A stretch of DNA of 64,000 nt from Malus domestica. Taxonomy: Eukaryota; Streptophyta; Magnoliopsida; Rosales; Rosaceae. Under the pieces are notes generated by a model. It did no database searches. It was not told the DNA's origin and saw nothing but the letters and a program-made list of their open reading frames with translations. The translations under genes were made by a program, and so were the position numbers. The stretch covers positions 35,537,501 to 35,601,500 of the forward strand of contig NC_091670.1 in assembly GCF_042453785.1 (NCBI RefSeq), written 5' to 3'. Positions 63,421 to 64,000 of this stretch are shown here, one piece after another. Each line of letters begins with the position of its first letter. The first letter of the stretch is position 1.

Positions 63421-64000
63421 AGAGTACCGCTCTTATAGCGTGGAAGCTACTACATAGATAACTTCTACCATAATTAACAGTTAGACTTGTGGTATTGAGT
63501 TAGTTTACTTGGTTTGCTTCTAGTGACAGAGGCTTTAAGTGCTTTAAGAGGAATTCAACTGGTGTCTCGTCTAATGGGTTTTAAGTGCACTTAGACATAT
63601 TAAGAATGTGTCAACTAGCACAATTTTCACCTCACTAACACAAGCCCTATAGCAACCAGTGAAAATTGTATACAAATGAAACTTCTAAAATAGAAAAGCT
63701 TGTTGATTTCTTGTGTTTGCTCAATTAACGATTTCATTCATGCATCAGTAGTGTGCTGGATTCGAGCATATTTTAACATTACAAATGCCATAAGAAACTG
63801 AACTTTCAATTAAAACAATCAGTATAAAAGTAGCGAACGAGGAGTCCACTTATGGGCAATTCAACCAGTTACTAGGTCCTTCCACACCAAACATTTTTCA
63901 TCGTTGGATGCTTTCGTTGTTGTTTTAGCTGGAAGGTAGGATGCTTTCGTTGTATTTGTTGAAAAAAATTACAGTAAAGTAACTTCTACACTCTAAAAAT
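63421..64000. other. Intergenic DNA at the window end
   Basis: No gene seen. 'ggatgctttcgttgt' occurs twice (about 63907 and 63939), a small direct duplication. Confidence 0.4.

Overview
The window is plant nuclear DNA: AT-rich, with genes broken by GT..AG introns, short genes widely spaced in repeat-filled intergenic DNA, and plant-type transposable elements (Cassandra TRIM, Helitron, Ty1-copia, tRNA-derived SINEs, many foldback MITEs). Several repeats look like ones I associate with woody Rosaceae of the apple/pear group. That assignment is an inference from memory and was not tested.

Layout. (1) 1-5.5 kb: three copies of a small AT-rich repeat, a PR-1/CAP gene on the minus strand whose signal peptide and mature domain lie in different frames, a 71-residue single-span membrane protein gene (minus), and a tandem Cassandra array (three 5S-rRNA-like LTRs separated by two short internal regions). 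(2) about 5.9-15.4 kb: a Helitron with an apparently intact three-exon Rep/PIF1-helicase gene of 1,564 codons, a long intron-rich leader and a recognisable 3' hairpin plus CTAG end. (3) 16.4-25.6 kb: a SINE, an acyl-CoA thioesterase-like gene (+), a second SINE, a five-exon gene (-) encoding a stand-alone BRF1-like TBP-binding segment with an acidic tail, a MITE cluster, and a two-exon group III patatin-like gene (-). (4) 25.6-44.8 kb: almost gene-free, with microsatellites, minisatellites and foldback elements; the exception is a MIR160 hairpin on the minus strand at about 36.93-37.03 kb with a TATA box upstream. (5) 44.9-58.6 kb: a nine-exon NMN adenylyltransferase gene (-) with a very young, intact Ty1-copia element (LTRs differing by one base) in its third intron. 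It is divergent from a 13-exon PRUNE/DHH-family gene (+). (6) 58.6-61.6 kb: a GH31 alpha-glucosidase gene (-), convergent with the PRUNE-like gene and lacking its first exon in this window. (7) 61.6-64 kb: two foldback elements and a receptor-kinase relic.

The host genes do not form one pathway. They cover defence (PR-1), lipid and acyl-CoA metabolism (patatin-like protein, thioesterase), auxin-response control (MIR160), NAD biosynthesis (NMNAT), phosphoesterase-like function (PRUNE) and wall or starch glycoside hydrolysis (GH31). The recurrent theme is RNA polymerase III: three 5S-like LTRs, two tRNA-type SINEs and a gene resembling part of the Pol III factor BRF1. This is most simply coincidence, but it is recorded. 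Exon boundaries were chosen by hand from splice consensus plus uninterrupted phase; transcript evidence was not available.
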